Source: Synergistaceae bacterium
GTDB taxonomy: Bacteria; Synergistota; Synergistia; Synergistales; Aminobacteriaceae
Reading direction: 5' to 3'
DNA length: 38,156 bases
NCBI GenBank assembly: GCA_017450825.1
Contig: JAFSSV010000042.1
Location: 1 to 38,156 of the forward strand
The notes below the pieces were generated by a model, which had not been told where the DNA came from, made no database searches, and was given only the letters and a program-made list of their open reading frames with translations. Both the position numbers and the translations under genes were made by a program. The first letter of the stretch is position 1; every line of letters starts with the position of its first letter. Shown one piece after another: positions 1 to 10,091 of this stretch.

Positions 1-108
1 CCCTTACACAGGGGGGACGAGAGAGTTTTTCGACCTTCGCTATTCTCTTTACACCGTGCCTCCCCTGCGTAAGGGGAGGTGGTGAGCGCAGCGAACCGGA
101 GGGGTTGT
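1..108. repeat. Composite palindromic repeat, truncated by window edge
   Basis: Two arms of the window's GC-rich palindromic element face each other. The left arm (1-26, CCCTTACACAGGGG then CGAGAGAG) is cut by the window edge. The right arm (56-108) has the hairpin CCTCCCC-N7-GGGGAGG at 59-79 followed by GGTGAGCGCAGCGAACCGG and AGGGGTTGT. The spacer between them, read on the minus strand, resembles the core of the copy at 12449-12622 (GTGTAAAG.GAATA, then ACTCTC), so this looks like a near full-length copy in reverse orientation. A short fragment (AGAGGCCGGAGGGGCTT) follows at 121-137. Confidence 0.75.
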
Positions 109-136
109 AGCTAAAATAAAAAGAGGCCGGAGGGGC

Positions 137-166
137 TTGTGCTTTGAAAAATTTTTGCTGTAAAAT
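137..166 (+). promoter_or_regulatory. Weak sigma-70-like promoter candidate for the S1 gene
   Basis: TTGTGC (137-142), an 18-nt spacer and TAAAAT (161-166) lie upstream of the S1-domain gene in an A/T-rich stretch. The match to consensus is partial and there is no supporting evidence beyond position. The ribosome binding site GGGGAG at 201-206 is rather far (13 nt) from the ATG. Confidence 0.25.
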
Positions 167-219
167 ATCAAGACTATTTAAAAATTTTTTCAAGTTCTAA
201 GGGGAGTTATTTTTTCAAA

Positions 220-789
220 ATGTCTACGGCTAATAACGTGGAACTTTCAGCCGGATTGAACACGGGAGAAATAGTTGAATGTATCGTCGAGCAGATCATG
301 CCCTACGGAGCATTCGTAAGAATTACAACCAATGGCCGCAAAGGAATGATTCATATTTCCGAGCTGTCATACAATTTCGTGAAAGACATTAACGAAGTCC
401 TGAAGATTCAGGACAAAGTCCAAGCAAAAATTATTAAAATTGATGAGCGCGGACGAATTGATCTATCACTAAAGCAAGCTCAAGACCCTCCCGCGCCGCA
501 GGCCAGACCTGTACGCGAAGGGCACGAAAATTTTAGACAGTTCCGAACACCTCCTAAACCCAACGAACAAAGAGAACAGTTTCAAAATTTTGCACGAAGA
601 GAATTCAAAGGCACGCGTGACTTTCACGAACTCCGTGAAGCTTACCGCGAGAACAACCCCGAAGAGGCCGACAATTTTGAAAAGAAAATGGCCTCGTTCT
701 TAAAAACAAGCGAAGCCAAAATCACCGACCTCAATACAAGAAATTCCGCACGCACCGGAAGAAGTTCACGCCGCCGGAGTAGGGATTAA
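220..789 (+). CDS. S1-domain RNA-binding protein (YabR-like)
   Basis: 189 aa. An S1 (OB-fold) domain fills about residues 13-85. GEIVECIVEQIMPYGAFVRI and KGMIHISELS are the classic S1 strands, and DLSLKQA closes the domain. The remaining ~100 residues are charged and low in complexity, ending in an Arg/Ser-rich tail (RSSRRRSRD) likely to contact RNA electrostatically. Stand-alone S1 proteins of this size (YabR / general stress protein 13 type) are thought to bind RNA or ribosomes; the exact target here is unknown. The gene stands alone, with a hairpin terminator about 50 nt downstream, so it probably forms its own transcript or ends one. The product class is secure, the specific role is not. 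Confidence 0.85.
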   Translation: MSTANNVELSAGLNTGEIVECIVEQIMPYGAFVRITTNGRKGMIHISELSYNFVKDINEVLKIQDKVQAKIIKIDERGRIDLSLKQAQDPPAPQARPVREGHENFRQFRTPPKPNEQREQFQNFARREFKGTRDFHELREAYRENNPEEADNFEKKMASFLKTSEAKITDLNTRNSARTGRSSRRRSRD

Positions 790-815
790 CAAGCTTATAA
801 CTACACGATTTAATT

Positions 816-1403
816 ATGTATACTCCTTTTTTCAGAAAGGGCGGGAGATGTTTCAGAGCATCTCCCGCTTTTAATATTAAGCCCGATAAAAAACGGCGCT
901 TCGATAATTCGTTAATAATTTCCGTGAGGCTTTGCCCGTTCAATCACGCGCAAGTGATAATCTGCAAAGCCCTTTCAAAAAAATTACGGCCTTTTCCTAC
1001 TACTTTCTGGCTCACCTGCCCTCACTTGATTAAACTTGCAGGAACTGTAGAGTCTCAAGGAGGAGTTCACGAGCTGGAAGAGTATTTAAAAAATAAAAAT
1101 CTCTTTCATGAATGGCACAGATATAATTTTTTACATCAGGTCATAAGATTAAATTTAATCGAAAAGAATTTAAAAGCCTTCATGAAAAAATATCGCAGCA
1201 AAATTTTTCGCGGACTCATTCGCGGCGGCATCGGCGGAATTAAATACGGTGAAGATCTAAAAATTATCAACGTCAAGTGTCTTCACCTTCAGGTGGCTTC
1301 GTGCCTCGGGCTTGGCTTTCACCCCGGAAAGGAATGGTTAGAGGCAAAAGGCCTCTGTTCAGACTGTGGGCGCGGGCTATGCTCTATAATTAATAAAAAA
1401 TAA
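816..1403 (+). CDS. DUF501 family protein (start uncertain)
   Basis: The conserved part begins near residue 38 with RLCPFNHAQVI, continues with RPFPTTFWLTCPHLIKL (typical of DUF501), and ends in a Cys-containing segment around GLCSDCGRGLC. The biochemical function of DUF501 is not known. The ATG at 816 gives 195 aa, but its first codons run through a strong transcription terminator (841-872), so translation probably begins later: an ATT at 876 or the GTG at 924 in the same frame are candidates, neither with a good Shine-Dalgarno. The family normally has a short N-terminal extension before the RCPFG-like motif, which fits a start close to 876. Family call is good; the exact 5' end is open. Confidence 0.7.
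   Translation: MYTPFFRKGGRCFRASPAFNIKPDKKRRFDNSLIISVRLCPFNHAQVIICKALSKKLRPFPTTFWLTCPHLIKLAGTVESQGGVHELEEYLKNKNLFHEWHRYNFLHQVIRLNLIEKNLKAFMKKYRSKIFRGLIRGGIGGIKYGEDLKIINVKCLHLQVASCLGLGFHPGKEWLEAKGLCSDCGRGLCSIINKK
841..872 (+). terminator. Rho-independent terminator after the S1 gene
   Basis: A perfect 10-bp stem, GCGGGAGATG (841-850) pairing with CATCTCCCGC (859-868), encloses an 8-nt loop and is followed by TTTT. It lies 52 nt after the S1-protein stop codon. It also falls inside the longest possible DUF501 reading frame, which argues against the ATG at 816 as that gene's start. Confidence 0.85.
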
Positions 1404-1425
1404 ATTAGAAGGGAGAAAGATTGTT

Positions 1426-1602
1426 ATGACATTGCGCGATAAGCCGCGATTATTAGGCGCTCTTGAGGGAAAAATTTATGTAGCTGATGATTGCTTTGAT
1501 GATCAGTGGGAGCTTGTTTCGCCGGAAGAACTGGATATGCTGGAAACACTACGCGCCAGCAAAAAGATGAAAGAGAAAGTGCTGAAAGAGGTAGCTATAT
1601 AA
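1426..1602 (+). CDS. Short antitoxin candidate (VapB / DUF2281-like tail)
   Basis: 58 aa, starting at an ATG preceded by GAAGGGAGAAAG (1408-1419). Its stop TAA (1600-1602) directly abuts the ATG of the PIN-domain toxin, so the two are translationally coupled. The motif LLGALEGKIYVADDCFDD resembles the LGxLKGKIWxxDDFDE tail seen in many antitoxins partnered with Sll0205-type PIN toxins. There is no obvious N-terminal DNA-binding domain, so it would be a toxin-neutralising peptide without strong autoregulatory capacity, unless an upstream segment has been lost. The assignment rests on this motif and on the neighbour. Confidence 0.65.
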   Translation: MTLRDKPRLLGALEGKIYVADDCFDDQWELVSPEELDMLETLRASKKMKEKVLKEVAI

Positions 1603-3449
<1,847 letters not shown>

Positions 3450-3468
3450 AAAGGAGAAAAAAAATATC

Positions 3469-4380
3469 ATGGGGAATTTTGAGGCGGATTTAATTTTTTC
3501 ATGCGGGGAAAATATTTTTTTGCCGGTCGTTGACTCTTGGATTGTCATTGACGTTCTAAGAGCTACGACAGTTATAACACGTTGGTTTGAACTTGACGGC
3601 CCTGAATTATTTCCCGTCAAAGGAACTAACGAAGCCCGACAGCTCGTAACAAAATTAAAAGAGCTTGGCCGCAAGCCGTTATTAATGGGCGAGGTCAACG
3701 GCATTCCCCCCGAAGGATTCGATCTCGGAAATTCCCCCGTAGAATTAAATAAAGAGCTTATAAAAAATTATGACTGCGGCGTTATGTCTACGACTAACGG
3801 GACTGTCGCTTTAAATCAAGCGCTTGAGTCCGGAAGTTATGTCGTCGCGGCGAGCTTTCGTAACGCGTCGGCCTGCCTTGCTCACGCGCTGAGTGTCGGT
3901 CCGCGTGTCGGGCTTTTATGTTCAGGAAGAAAGAGGCGGCCTTCTTGGGAAGATACTCTATTAGCCGGAGCAATTCTCGAAGAGCTTAACTCATTGGGCC
4001 AAGTCTTAATGACAGACAGCGCGAAAATCGCCTTGGCCTTATGGAAAAATCGTGACGAAAATCTCGAAGCCTGCGTAAAAAAATCTGAACACGCTGAATA
4101 TCTTTTACGGATTGGCTACGAGAACGACATTAAATTCGCATGTGAGAAAAATATTTCAAGCGTCGTTCCGGTTTATGGAATTGTCAGAACTGACGGCTGG
4201 AGTGATTACCCTTCAGCTTCCCTCAAGGCCGTTAGACTCTCCGGGCCTCACGTAAAAATTTCTCAAGCTCCAGAGCCTCAAAAAAATCCCGGGCTTGAGT
4301 CTCCCGTAGATCCTTTTGAAGAATTATTAGCTTACACTAAAAAAAATTCGCCTGATTTCTTTTTAGGAAGGAAGAATTAA
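3469..4380 (+). CDS. comB: 2-phosphosulfolactate phosphatase family protein
   Basis: 303 aa, with an ATG 8 nt after an AGGAG-type site. Family signatures: IDVLRATTVI near residue 27, GEVNGIPPEGFDLGNSP around 73-89, STTNGT near 107 and the CSGRKRRPSWEDTLLAGAI block around 160-180. ComB is a Mg-dependent acid phosphatase acting on 2-phosphosulfolactate in coenzyme M-type sulfonate metabolism. Bacterial homologues are common where no coenzyme M pathway is evident, so the physiological substrate here is uncertain. It sits 6 nt before larC, implying cotranscription. Confidence 0.87.
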   Translation: MGNFEADLIFSCGENIFLPVVDSWIVIDVLRATTVITRWFELDGPELFPVKGTNEARQLVTKLKELGRKPLLMGEVNGIPPEGFDLGNSPVELNKELIKNYDCGVMSTTNGTVALNQALESGSYVVAASFRNASACLAHALSVGPRVGLLCSGRKRRPSWEDTLLAGAILEELNSLGQVLMTDSAKIALALWKNRDENLEACVKKSEHAEYLLRIGYENDIKFACEKNISSVVPVYGIVRTDGWSDYPSASLKAVRLSGPHVKISQAPEPQKNPGLESPVDPFEELLAYTKKNSPDFFLGRKN

Positions 4381-4386
4381 AAATAC

Positions 4387-5754
4387 ATGAAGACTTTATA
4401 TCTTGACTGTTTCGCCGGGATTGCCGGCGATATGTTTATTGGGGCATTGTTGAATCTCGTGCCCGATAGAAATATTTTAATCGAAGGCATAAAAAAAATT
4501 ACGGCGCTCGATCCTTCGGAGTATGAATTAATAATAGAAGACTCCACCAAGAACGGGATCGCCGGAATAAATTTTGACGTTAAATTAAATCATTCTCACC
4601 ACGACCACTCCCCTTTAAGTTCTAACCACAACCCCTCCGACCTCACTTCGTTCGGGCACCTCCCCTTACACAGGGGCGGCGAGAGTGTAGAAGAAACAGA
4701 GTCTCATCATCATGACCATGAACACCATCATCACGAGCATAGACACTTAGCCGATATCGAAGCAATGATACTTTCAAGCGGTCTTTCAGAAAGAGTCAAG
4801 CGCGAAACTATACGGGCCTTTTCGATTTTGGCGGAAGCTGAAGCCCATGTCCACGGCACAACGCCCGATAAGATTCATTTTCATGAAGTCGGCGCGGTCG
4901 ACTCGATTATAGATATAACAGGAGCTTTTATCTTAATGGAAGCGCTAGGCTGGCCGCGTGTATTTTGTTCGGCGATTAACGTAGGCTCCGGGACGGTTGA
5001 ATGCGCTCATGGAATTTTGCCAGTGCCTGCTCCTGCGACTGAATATTTATTGCGTGGGCTTCCGATTTTTTCGGCTGGTTCTCCAATGGAAAGAACGACA
5101 CCGACAGGCGCATTATTAGTAAAAATTCTTGTCGATGATTTCTGCACAGTTCCGGGCGGAACTATTCAAGCCTCCGGGTTCGGTCTTGGCAATCGTGACT
5201 CGGAAGATATGCCGAACGTTTTAAGAGCGTTGCTGTATAAAAATTGTATCTTCGGGCCTGACGTTTTCTCGTTGAGATCTTTATTAAAAGACTCTCAGAA
5301 AGAGATCGAACAAGACGGAATGATTCAAGAAAAAATTTCTTTGCTTGAAACCAATATTGACGATATGAATCCCCAAGACTTCGAGCCTGTAATAGAAAAA
5401 TTATTTGAGGCCGGAGCCCTCGATGTCTGGACAGAAAATATAAACATGAAAAAAAGCCGCCCGGGCGTAAAATTCTGCTGCCTTGCCCGTCATGAAGACA
5501 GCGCGAAATTTTCAAAAATAATTTTGCAGCATACAACTTCACAGGGCGTTCGCCTTCATGATGTTGAGCGCCTGCGTCTGAACTGGAAGCTCGAAGAGGT
5601 TGAAACTTCCCTCGGGAAAATTTCAGTAAAAACTACGGAGCTTGAAGGAAAAACCTTGCGCCGTGTCCCGGAGTACAAAGACCTCAAAGCCTTGGCCGAA
5701 CGTAATCAACTTCCTATGTATGAAATCAGAAAGCTTATCGCAAAGGAGATTTAA
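4387..5754 (+). CDS. larC: LarC, nickel insertion for the nickel-pincer cofactor
   Basis: 455 aa in one continuous frame. LarC carries out CTP-dependent Ni insertion into the pyridinium-dithiocarboxylate precursor of the lactate racemase cofactor. The N-terminus (YLDCFAGIAGDMFIGALL), the HFHEVGAVDSIIDI block, ERTTPTGALL and the C-terminal LETNIDDMNPQ region are all typical. In some bacteria larC is read through a frameshift (larC1/larC2); here no shift is needed. A His-rich linker around residues 69-120 has been expanded by an in-frame copy of the window's palindromic repeat (4628-4692, residues about 81-102). The linker is poorly conserved in the family, which may explain tolerance. larB is 31 kb away on the other strand. 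Confidence 0.92.
   Translation: MKTLYLDCFAGIAGDMFIGALLNLVPDRNILIEGIKKITALDPSEYELIIEDSTKNGIAGINFDVKLNHSHHDHSPLSSNHNPSDLTSFGHLPLHRGGESVEETESHHHDHEHHHHEHRHLADIEAMILSSGLSERVKRETIRAFSILAEAEAHVHGTTPDKIHFHEVGAVDSIIDITGAFILMEALGWPRVFCSAINVGSGTVECAHGILPVPAPATEYLLRGLPIFSAGSPMERTTPTGALLVKILVDDFCTVPGGTIQASGFGLGNRDSEDMPNVLRALLYKNCIFGPDVFSLRSLLKDSQKEIEQDGMIQEKISLLETNIDDMNPQDFEPVIEKLFEAGALDVWTENINMKKSRPGVKFCCLARHEDSAKFSKIILQHTTSQGVRLHDVERLRLNWKLEEVETSLGKISVKTTELEGKTLRRVPEYKDLKALAERNQLPMYEIRKLIAKEI
4608..4692 (+). repeat. Palindromic repeat inserted in frame within larC
   Basis: ACAACCCCTCCGACC at 4628-4642, then CACTTCG, then CACCTCCCCTTACACAGGGG (4657-4676) and CGGCGAGAGTGTAG match the arm and core-start of the repeats at 1-108, 12449-12622 and 34545-34640. 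It is read as residues NPSDLTSFGHLPLHRGGES in the LarC His-rich linker. Nothing like this peptide is expected in LarC. Confidence 0.85.
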
Positions 5755-5762
5755 ATTAAAAC

Positions 5763-6032
5763 ATGAAAGCAATCGTAACTGTAATCGGTCATGACCGGGT
5801 AGGGATCATTGCCGCCGTATGCAACACTCTGGCCGGACTCAACGTAAACGTCTTAGATATTTCTCAAACTATAATGCAGGGAAATTTTACTATGATTATG
5901 GCCGTAGATATTTCAGAAGCAAGCGTGAACTTTTCTGAAATTAAATCTGCTCTTGCCAAGACTGGCGAAGAGTTAGGGCTGTCGATTTTGATTCAGCGAG
6001 AAGAAATTTTTGAGGCTATGCAGAAAATTTAA
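5763..6032 (+). CDS. ACT-domain protein (UPF0237 family)
   Basis: 89 aa, essentially one ACT domain. The N-terminus [20 protein letters not shown] gives the first strand and helix, with the small-ligand loop at GHDRVGI. ACT domains bind amino acids or similar ligands and regulate a partner. This family is repeatedly found just upstream of DUF711 (UPF0210) proteins, exactly as here (1-nt gap), suggesting the pair works as a unit. The ligand is unknown. It follows larC by 8 nt. Confidence 0.88.
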   Translation: MKAIVTVIGHDRVGIIAAVCNTLAGLNVNVLDISQTIMQGNFTMIMAVDISEASVNFSEIKSALAKTGEELGLSILIQREEIFEAMQKI

Positions 6033-6033
6033 A

Positions 6034-7392
6034 ATGCTAAACAGAAAAGATATTCTTTCAACTATAAAAATGATTGAGCAGCAGCATTTAGATATTCGTA
6101 CCGTTACGATGGGAATATCTCTTTTGAGCTGCTCCGATGAAAATATTTCCCGGGCCTGCGAAAAAATTTACGAAAAAATTTGCCGCGCCGCTGGAAATTT
6201 GGTTAAGACTTGCGAAGATATTGAAACAGAGTTCGGGATTCCTATTGTTAATAAAAGAATTTCAGTTACTCCGATTGCGCTTGTTGCGGCTGCGTCAGAA
6301 GCTGAAAATTATGTCCCCTTTGCTCTTGCTCTTGATAAGGCGGGCAAAGCCTGCGGAGTAAATTTTATCGGCGGTTATTCTGCTCTTGTTCAAAAGGGAA
6401 TGACTCTGAGCGACGAAAAATTAATCCGTTCTATTCCAGAGGCTTTGACTTGTACGGATATAGTCTGCTCATCGGTCAACGTTGGTTCGACCCGGGCCGG
6501 GATTAACATGGACGCTGTAGCATTGCTAGGCCAAGTTATATGCGACACGGCCAAGAAGACCGCGCAAAAAAATTCTATCGGCTGTGCAAAGCTCGTAGTA
6601 TTTTGTAATGCTGTCGAAGATAATCCGTTTATGGCCGGTGCATTTCACGGGACGGGCGAAGCTGAAAAAATTATTAACGTTGGAGTCTCAGGGCCGGGAG
6701 TTGTTTATAATTCTTTGCAGAGCTGCAAGGGTGAGCGGCTTGAAGTTGTAGCTGAAACTATCAAGAAGACAGCTTTCAGAATCACTCGGGCCGGACAGCT
6801 TGTAGCTTCAGAGGCTTCAAAGAGATTAGAAGTTCCCTTCGGAATTGTAGATCTTTCGTTAGCCCCGACTCCGGCTATAGGGGACTCGGTTGCCAGAATT
6901 CTTGAGGCTATGGGGCTTGAAACCTGCGGCACTCATGGAACTACGGCGGCGTTAGCGCTTTTAAATGACGCAGTAAAGAAAGGCGGGGTTATGGCCTCTT
7001 CTTCAGTTGGAGGATTATCGGGGGCTTTCATTCCTGTATCCGAAGACGAAGGAATGATAGCCGCGGCCAACAAAGGCACGCTTTGTATAGATAAACTTGA
7101 AGCTATGACGTGTGTATGTTCGGTCGGGCTTGATATGATTGCCGTACCCGGTGACACTCCGCCCGAAACTATTTCGGCAATAATTGCGGACGAGGCGGCT
7201 ATAGGAATGGTGAACTCAAAGACTACGGCCGTGAGAGTCATTCCGGCAATCGGGAAGAACACGGGCGATTCTATTGAGCTAGGCGGCCTGCTTGGCAATG
7301 CTCCAGTAATGCCCGTACATAATGAAAGCAGCAAAGAATTTATAAACCGCGGCGGACATATCCCGGCACCTTTGCAGAGCTTGAAGAATTAA
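6034..7392 (+). CDS. DUF711 / UPF0210 'PFL family' protein
   Basis: About 452 aa from ATG 6034, directly after the ACT gene's stop (6030-6032), consistent with translational coupling; an in-frame TTG at 6010 inside the ACT gene is less likely. Diagnostic stretches include [48 protein letters not shown]-like sequence and NNAPVMPV-like C-terminal sequence ([10 protein letters not shown]). The fold is related to glycyl radical enzymes (hence 'PFL'), but no glycyl radical loop is evident and no catalytic activity is established. Its 3' end overlaps the convergent LRAT-like gene by 4 nt. Confidence 0.88.
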   Translation: MLNRKDILSTIKMIEQQHLDIRTVTMGISLLSCSDENISRACEKIYEKICRAAGNLVKTCEDIETEFGIPIVNKRISVTPIALVAAASEAENYVPFALALDKAGKACGVNFIGGYSALVQKGMTLSDEKLIRSIPEALTCTDIVCSSVNVGSTRAGINMDAVALLGQVICDTAKKTAQKNSIGCAKLVVFCNAVEDNPFMAGAFHGTGEAEKIINVGVSGPGVVYNSLQSCKGERLEVVAETIKKTAFRITRAGQLVASEASKRLEVPFGIVDLSLAPTPAIGDSVARILEAMGLETCGTHGTTAALALLNDAVKKGGVMASSSVGGLSGAFIPVSEDEGMIAAANKGTLCIDKLEAMTCVCSVGLDMIAVPGDTPPETISAIIADEAAIGMVNSKTTAVRVIPAIGKNTGDSIELGGLLGNAPVMPVHNESSKEFINRGGHIPAPLQSLKN

Positions 7393-7859
7393 AATCTCTT
7401 GCCTAAAAAATACGTGAGCATATCTAAGATCTGATTGACCTGAGAAGATTCTTTTACACCTGTCTTGCACCATACGGCGAAGTGTTCGCAGTTATTGAGC
7501 GCAAGATTATAACCTCCTTGGCCGAGCTTGCTTCTTGCGCGCTGTATAGTTTCCTCAGGGGAATATAAGTGATAATTTTTTTGATTGGCCATTTTTATTA
7601 ATTGCCAGAGCCTGAAGATCGTCGGGCCTATTGGCAAAGCGTGAGCCGGGTGTTTAGGAAAAGAACATACGCTGAAATCTTCGGAGCCGTTCAAAAATTC
7701 TTCGAGCGAAGTTTCCCGGACAATGCCGTTAAAATCATTCGGGCCTGTTGCGCCGGTATAGTGAATTACGTGATTGCCTTCGGCGACATAAATTCCGTAG
7801 TGGTTATACAGGCCTCTGTTCACGCGAATAACATCGCCGTTCTTTAATTCTTTATTCAT
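7389..7859 (-). CDS. LRAT-domain (NlpC/P60-like) protein
   Basis: 156 aa. The N-terminal [17 protein letters not shown] supplies the candidate catalytic histidines (H20, with H30 or H33), and [13 protein letters not shown] near residues 122-134 supplies the nucleophile C124, the permuted His/Cys arrangement of LRAT/HRASLS thiol enzymes. Members act as acyltransferases or phospholipases in eukaryotes; bacterial versions are mostly uncharacterised. There is no signal peptide, so it is probably cytosolic. It is the second gene of a two-gene minus-strand unit with the YkvA-like gene (18-nt gap). Confidence 0.8.
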   Translation of the reverse strand: MNKELKNGDVIRVNRGLYNHYGIYVAEGNHVIHYTGATGPNDFNGIVRETSLEEFLNGSEDFSVCSFPKHPAHALPIGPTIFRLWQLIKMANQKNYHLYSPEETIQRARSKLGQGGYNLALNNCEHFAVWCKTGVKESSQVNQILDMLTYFLGKRF

Positions 7860-7877
7860 TTTTAAATTAAAATTTTT

Positions 7878-8258
7878 TTAATCGAGTCCGTCTGAAGTTC
7901 CGCGGCCAAAAATTCTGTCGATTGTATCGCGGGCCATTTGTTTAATCTCTTCGGTGACATAGCTTTGAGCAGTCATTAAAGCCCACCCAACGGCAAGAAG
8001 ATCATCGCTGAAGCCTACGACCGGGATAACGTCCGGGATAATATCTAGCGGCGAAATAAAATATCCAAGCGCAGCAACGATTGCCGCCTTAATATGAATA
8101 GGACAGTCCGGAAGCTGCATGACGTAGTAAAGCTGAAGAGCTTTGTAAATTATTTCAAGCCCCGCGCTCTTTAACACGCCTTTGATCTTCTCCCAAAAGC
8201 TGTCCTCTGAATAATCTTTCGCGTACTTGGGATCAACTTCTTTAAAATTCTCAGGCAT
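7878..8258 (-). CDS. YkvA / DUF1232 family membrane protein
   Basis: 126 aa. The core ALGYFISPLDIIPDVIPVVG followed by FSDDLLAVGWAL (residues about 63-94) is the DUF1232 signature, a short hydrophobic hairpin predicted to associate with membrane. Function is unknown; it recurs in diverse bacteria as a small accessory protein. ATG at 8258 is preceded by GGAAGGAGA on the minus strand. It is first in a unit with the LRAT-like gene and is transcribed from the minus-strand promoter at 8307-8335. Confidence 0.85.
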   Translation of the reverse strand: MPENFKEVDPKYAKDYSEDSFWEKIKGVLKSAGLEIIYKALQLYYVMQLPDCPIHIKAAIVAALGYFISPLDIIPDVIPVVGFSDDLLAVGWALMTAQSYVTEEIKQMARDTIDRIFGRGTSDGLD

Positions 8259-8287
8259 TGAAAAAAATCTCCTTCCAATAAAAAAAT

Positions 8288-8316
8288 TTTACTTTACGAT
8301 AGCGCTATTATATAAT
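8288..8316 (+). promoter_or_regulatory. Sigma-70 type promoter for the 8389-12433 operon
   Basis: TTTACT (8288-8293), a 17-nt spacer and a perfect TATAAT (8311-8316). A perfect 10-bp palindrome ATAGCGCTAT (8299-8308) lies in the spacer and could be an operator. A wider inverted repeat GATAGCGC (8298-8305) / GCGTTATC (8319-8326, one mismatch) is centred on the -10 box. Confidence 0.6.
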
Positions 8317-8335
8317 CAGCGTTATCACACGTCAA
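8307..8335 (-). promoter_or_regulatory. Divergent sigma-70 promoter for the YkvA/LRAT unit
   Basis: On the minus strand TTGACG (8335-8330), 17 nt and TATAAT (8312-8307). The -10 box overlaps the + strand -10 because ATTATATAAT is self-complementary, so polymerase can occupy only one promoter at a time. Matches to consensus are strong for both boxes. Confidence 0.65.
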
Positions 8336-8388
8336 TAAAATTACAACAGTAAAACAACAGAAAACTTAACAGAAAAGGAGATGAATTT

Positions 8389-8940
8389 ATGAGCGATGAA
8401 AAATTTTTTACGGTTTCAGAGGCTGCGAAAATTTTAGATCTTACGGAATATACAGTGAGAAAAAAAATTCGCGAAGGACAAATTAACGCCGTCCCAGGGG
8501 CAAGCGACCGCGAAGGCTATAAGATTCCTTATGACGAAGTTATACGCTATGCACAGGCTAATAAACATTCGGACTTTACCGGAGTCGCCGCTGGAATTTT
8601 GGGCGGGCTTGGCCTTGGGCTTGGGATTGGCTTGCCGATTATGGCGATAGGCTTCGGGATCTCGAAGCTCCTTGACGGTATCGACGACGAGAAAAAGAAC
8701 GAGGCTGATTATAAAAAAATTCAGGATCTCAGCATAGAAAGCATTAAAGACGAGATTCAGGCAATTAAATTTTATATCGAATCCCTTGAGCTTGAAGGCG
8801 AAAATCTCAGCAGCGAAAGCAAGAAAAAAATTCTCGAAGGCCGCGCGCGAATCAAATTGCTCGAACGTGAAATAAAAGAAATAAAATTAAAACACTTAAT
8901 AAAAAATCTGGAAGGGGAAAATTTAAATGAAGGACGCTAA
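8389..8940 (+). CDS. HTH (excisionase/MerR-like) protein with membrane segment and coiled coil
   Basis: 183 aa. Residues about 7-54 form a winged-HTH of the excisionase/MerR type (FTVSEAAKILDLTEYTVRKK, then YKIPYDEVIRYA). A glycine-rich hydrophobic stretch follows (residues 65-92, GILGGLGLGLGIGLPIMAIG), long enough for one membrane helix, then a charged region (about 105-178) with heptad-like spacing of Ile/Leu, probably a coiled coil. A DNA-binding head tethered to membrane suggests a membrane-linked regulator or scaffold. It is the first gene of an operon and its last codons overlap the next gene's start by 14 nt. ATG follows AAAAGGAGATG. No named family recognised. Confidence 0.75.
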   Translation: MSDEKFFTVSEAAKILDLTEYTVRKKIREGQINAVPGASDREGYKIPYDEVIRYAQANKHSDFTGVAAGILGGLGLGLGIGLPIMAIGFGISKLLDGIDDEKKNEADYKKIQDLSIESIKDEIQAIKFYIESLELEGENLSSESKKKILEGRARIKLLEREIKEIKLKHLIKNLEGENLNEGR

Positions 8941-10084
8941 AAAATTTTTTATCGCAATAATTTTTTGCCTTGCGTTGTTCAGGACAGCCTGCGCTGAAAT
9001 TCAAGTTGACCTTTCAAAAATTCCCGTGCCTGTTTCAAAACTTAATTTTTTGACTCTCTATAAAACTCAATGGAGTCTCTTCGGCATGGAAAGAAAATTA
9101 CGCGCCGCTATTGACGAGGCTTTTCATGAACAGACCGCCGATTTATTATGGGGCACTAAAGGTCTTCAGCTTGCCACGAACAGAAATAATATAATTGAAA
9201 AAATCCAGCAGTCCTTAGAATTTAAATTTGCCGCGTCCTATGACAAATTCCTTCAGGAACTTGAAATGACTTGGGGCGAAAAACTCCGAGAAGATATTTT
9301 GACGTTCTATAAACGCTCAAACGAAGCCTTATATTTTGAGCTTCAAGATAACCCGATGGCTCAGGCTTATCTCCGTCAGGATTATGACATAGTAACCGAA
9401 GATAAAGGCTTGTCCGTCATGAACAGGATAAGCACGAATCTTGCAGGTAAATATAAACTAACGGGGGCGACTCTTATCGGCGGAGGATTGTTGCTCTTGG
9501 CCCGCAAGCATTTAGCAAATCACGTTACCAAGACTCTGCTTCATAAAGTCGCGGGGAGTGCCGCCGGGAAATTAGCTTCAGGCGCTGTACCTGTTATAGG
9601 CTGGGCTATGTTGGCTTGGAGCGCATGGGATTTATACACAATGGCCGCTGAAACTGAAGACGATCTCAAGAAAAAATTTTACGAGCTCAACTCTGCAAGG
9701 TAGTGCGAAGAAGTTCCGTTAGTTTATTGGGAAGGAATGGAAGGCTACGTGCGTGACGCTTATATTATTGCTTATGAGAAAATTCTTTCGGGAGTCAACA
9801 AAGGTATCGCGGGCTATGACAATCAAAAAATTAAGGAGCTTAAAGCCGGGCTTTCAAAGTCAGAGGAAAGATTTTTTTTCGACAGGTTAGCACTTGTTCA
9901 GGAAGTTTTAGAAGGCTATGACCTTGATAAAATTCTCGACGCGTTCGGTCCGACCATACGCGATTCAAATTTAAAGGATTTCGATAAATTAATCTTAACT
10001 CTTCGAGATCTTCCGCCGGAAAAATTAGAAGAGTACATCGCGGCCCGTCAGACTTCGGAAGATATAAATAAAAGGGAGGAATAA
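8927..10084 (+). pseudogene. Exported/membrane protein, paralogue A, interrupted by in-frame TAG
   Basis: No known family recognised. Residues 1-24 are a signal peptide or N-terminal anchor (KKFFIAIIFCLALF, then ACA). The body is alpha-helical and the segment around residues 180-240 has two hydrophobic helices joined by SAAGKLASGAVPVIGWAMLAW. Codon 259 is TAG (9701-9703). After it the same frame continues to 10084 and still aligns with the downstream paralogue: CEEVPLVYWEGMEGYV here versus VNEMPEVYWDVMEPYV there, with the stop facing Tyr299. So a TAT/TAC to TAG change splits one ~385-codon gene. It lacks the third membrane helix and C-terminal domain of paralogue B. It may be a decaying duplicate or a sequence error. 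Confidence 0.75.
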
Positions 10085-10091
10085 AAAAATC

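Noticed and set aside
6933-7334. Long minus-strand open frames inside DUF711, FlgL, GlpK and MreB genes
   Set aside because: They are antisense shadows of clearly conserved genes, with no ribosome sites and unconvincing protein sequences.
9701-9703. Pyrrolysine or other recoding of TAG
   Set aside because: TAG is the ordinary stop of several intact genes in the window, and the other premature stop is TAA.
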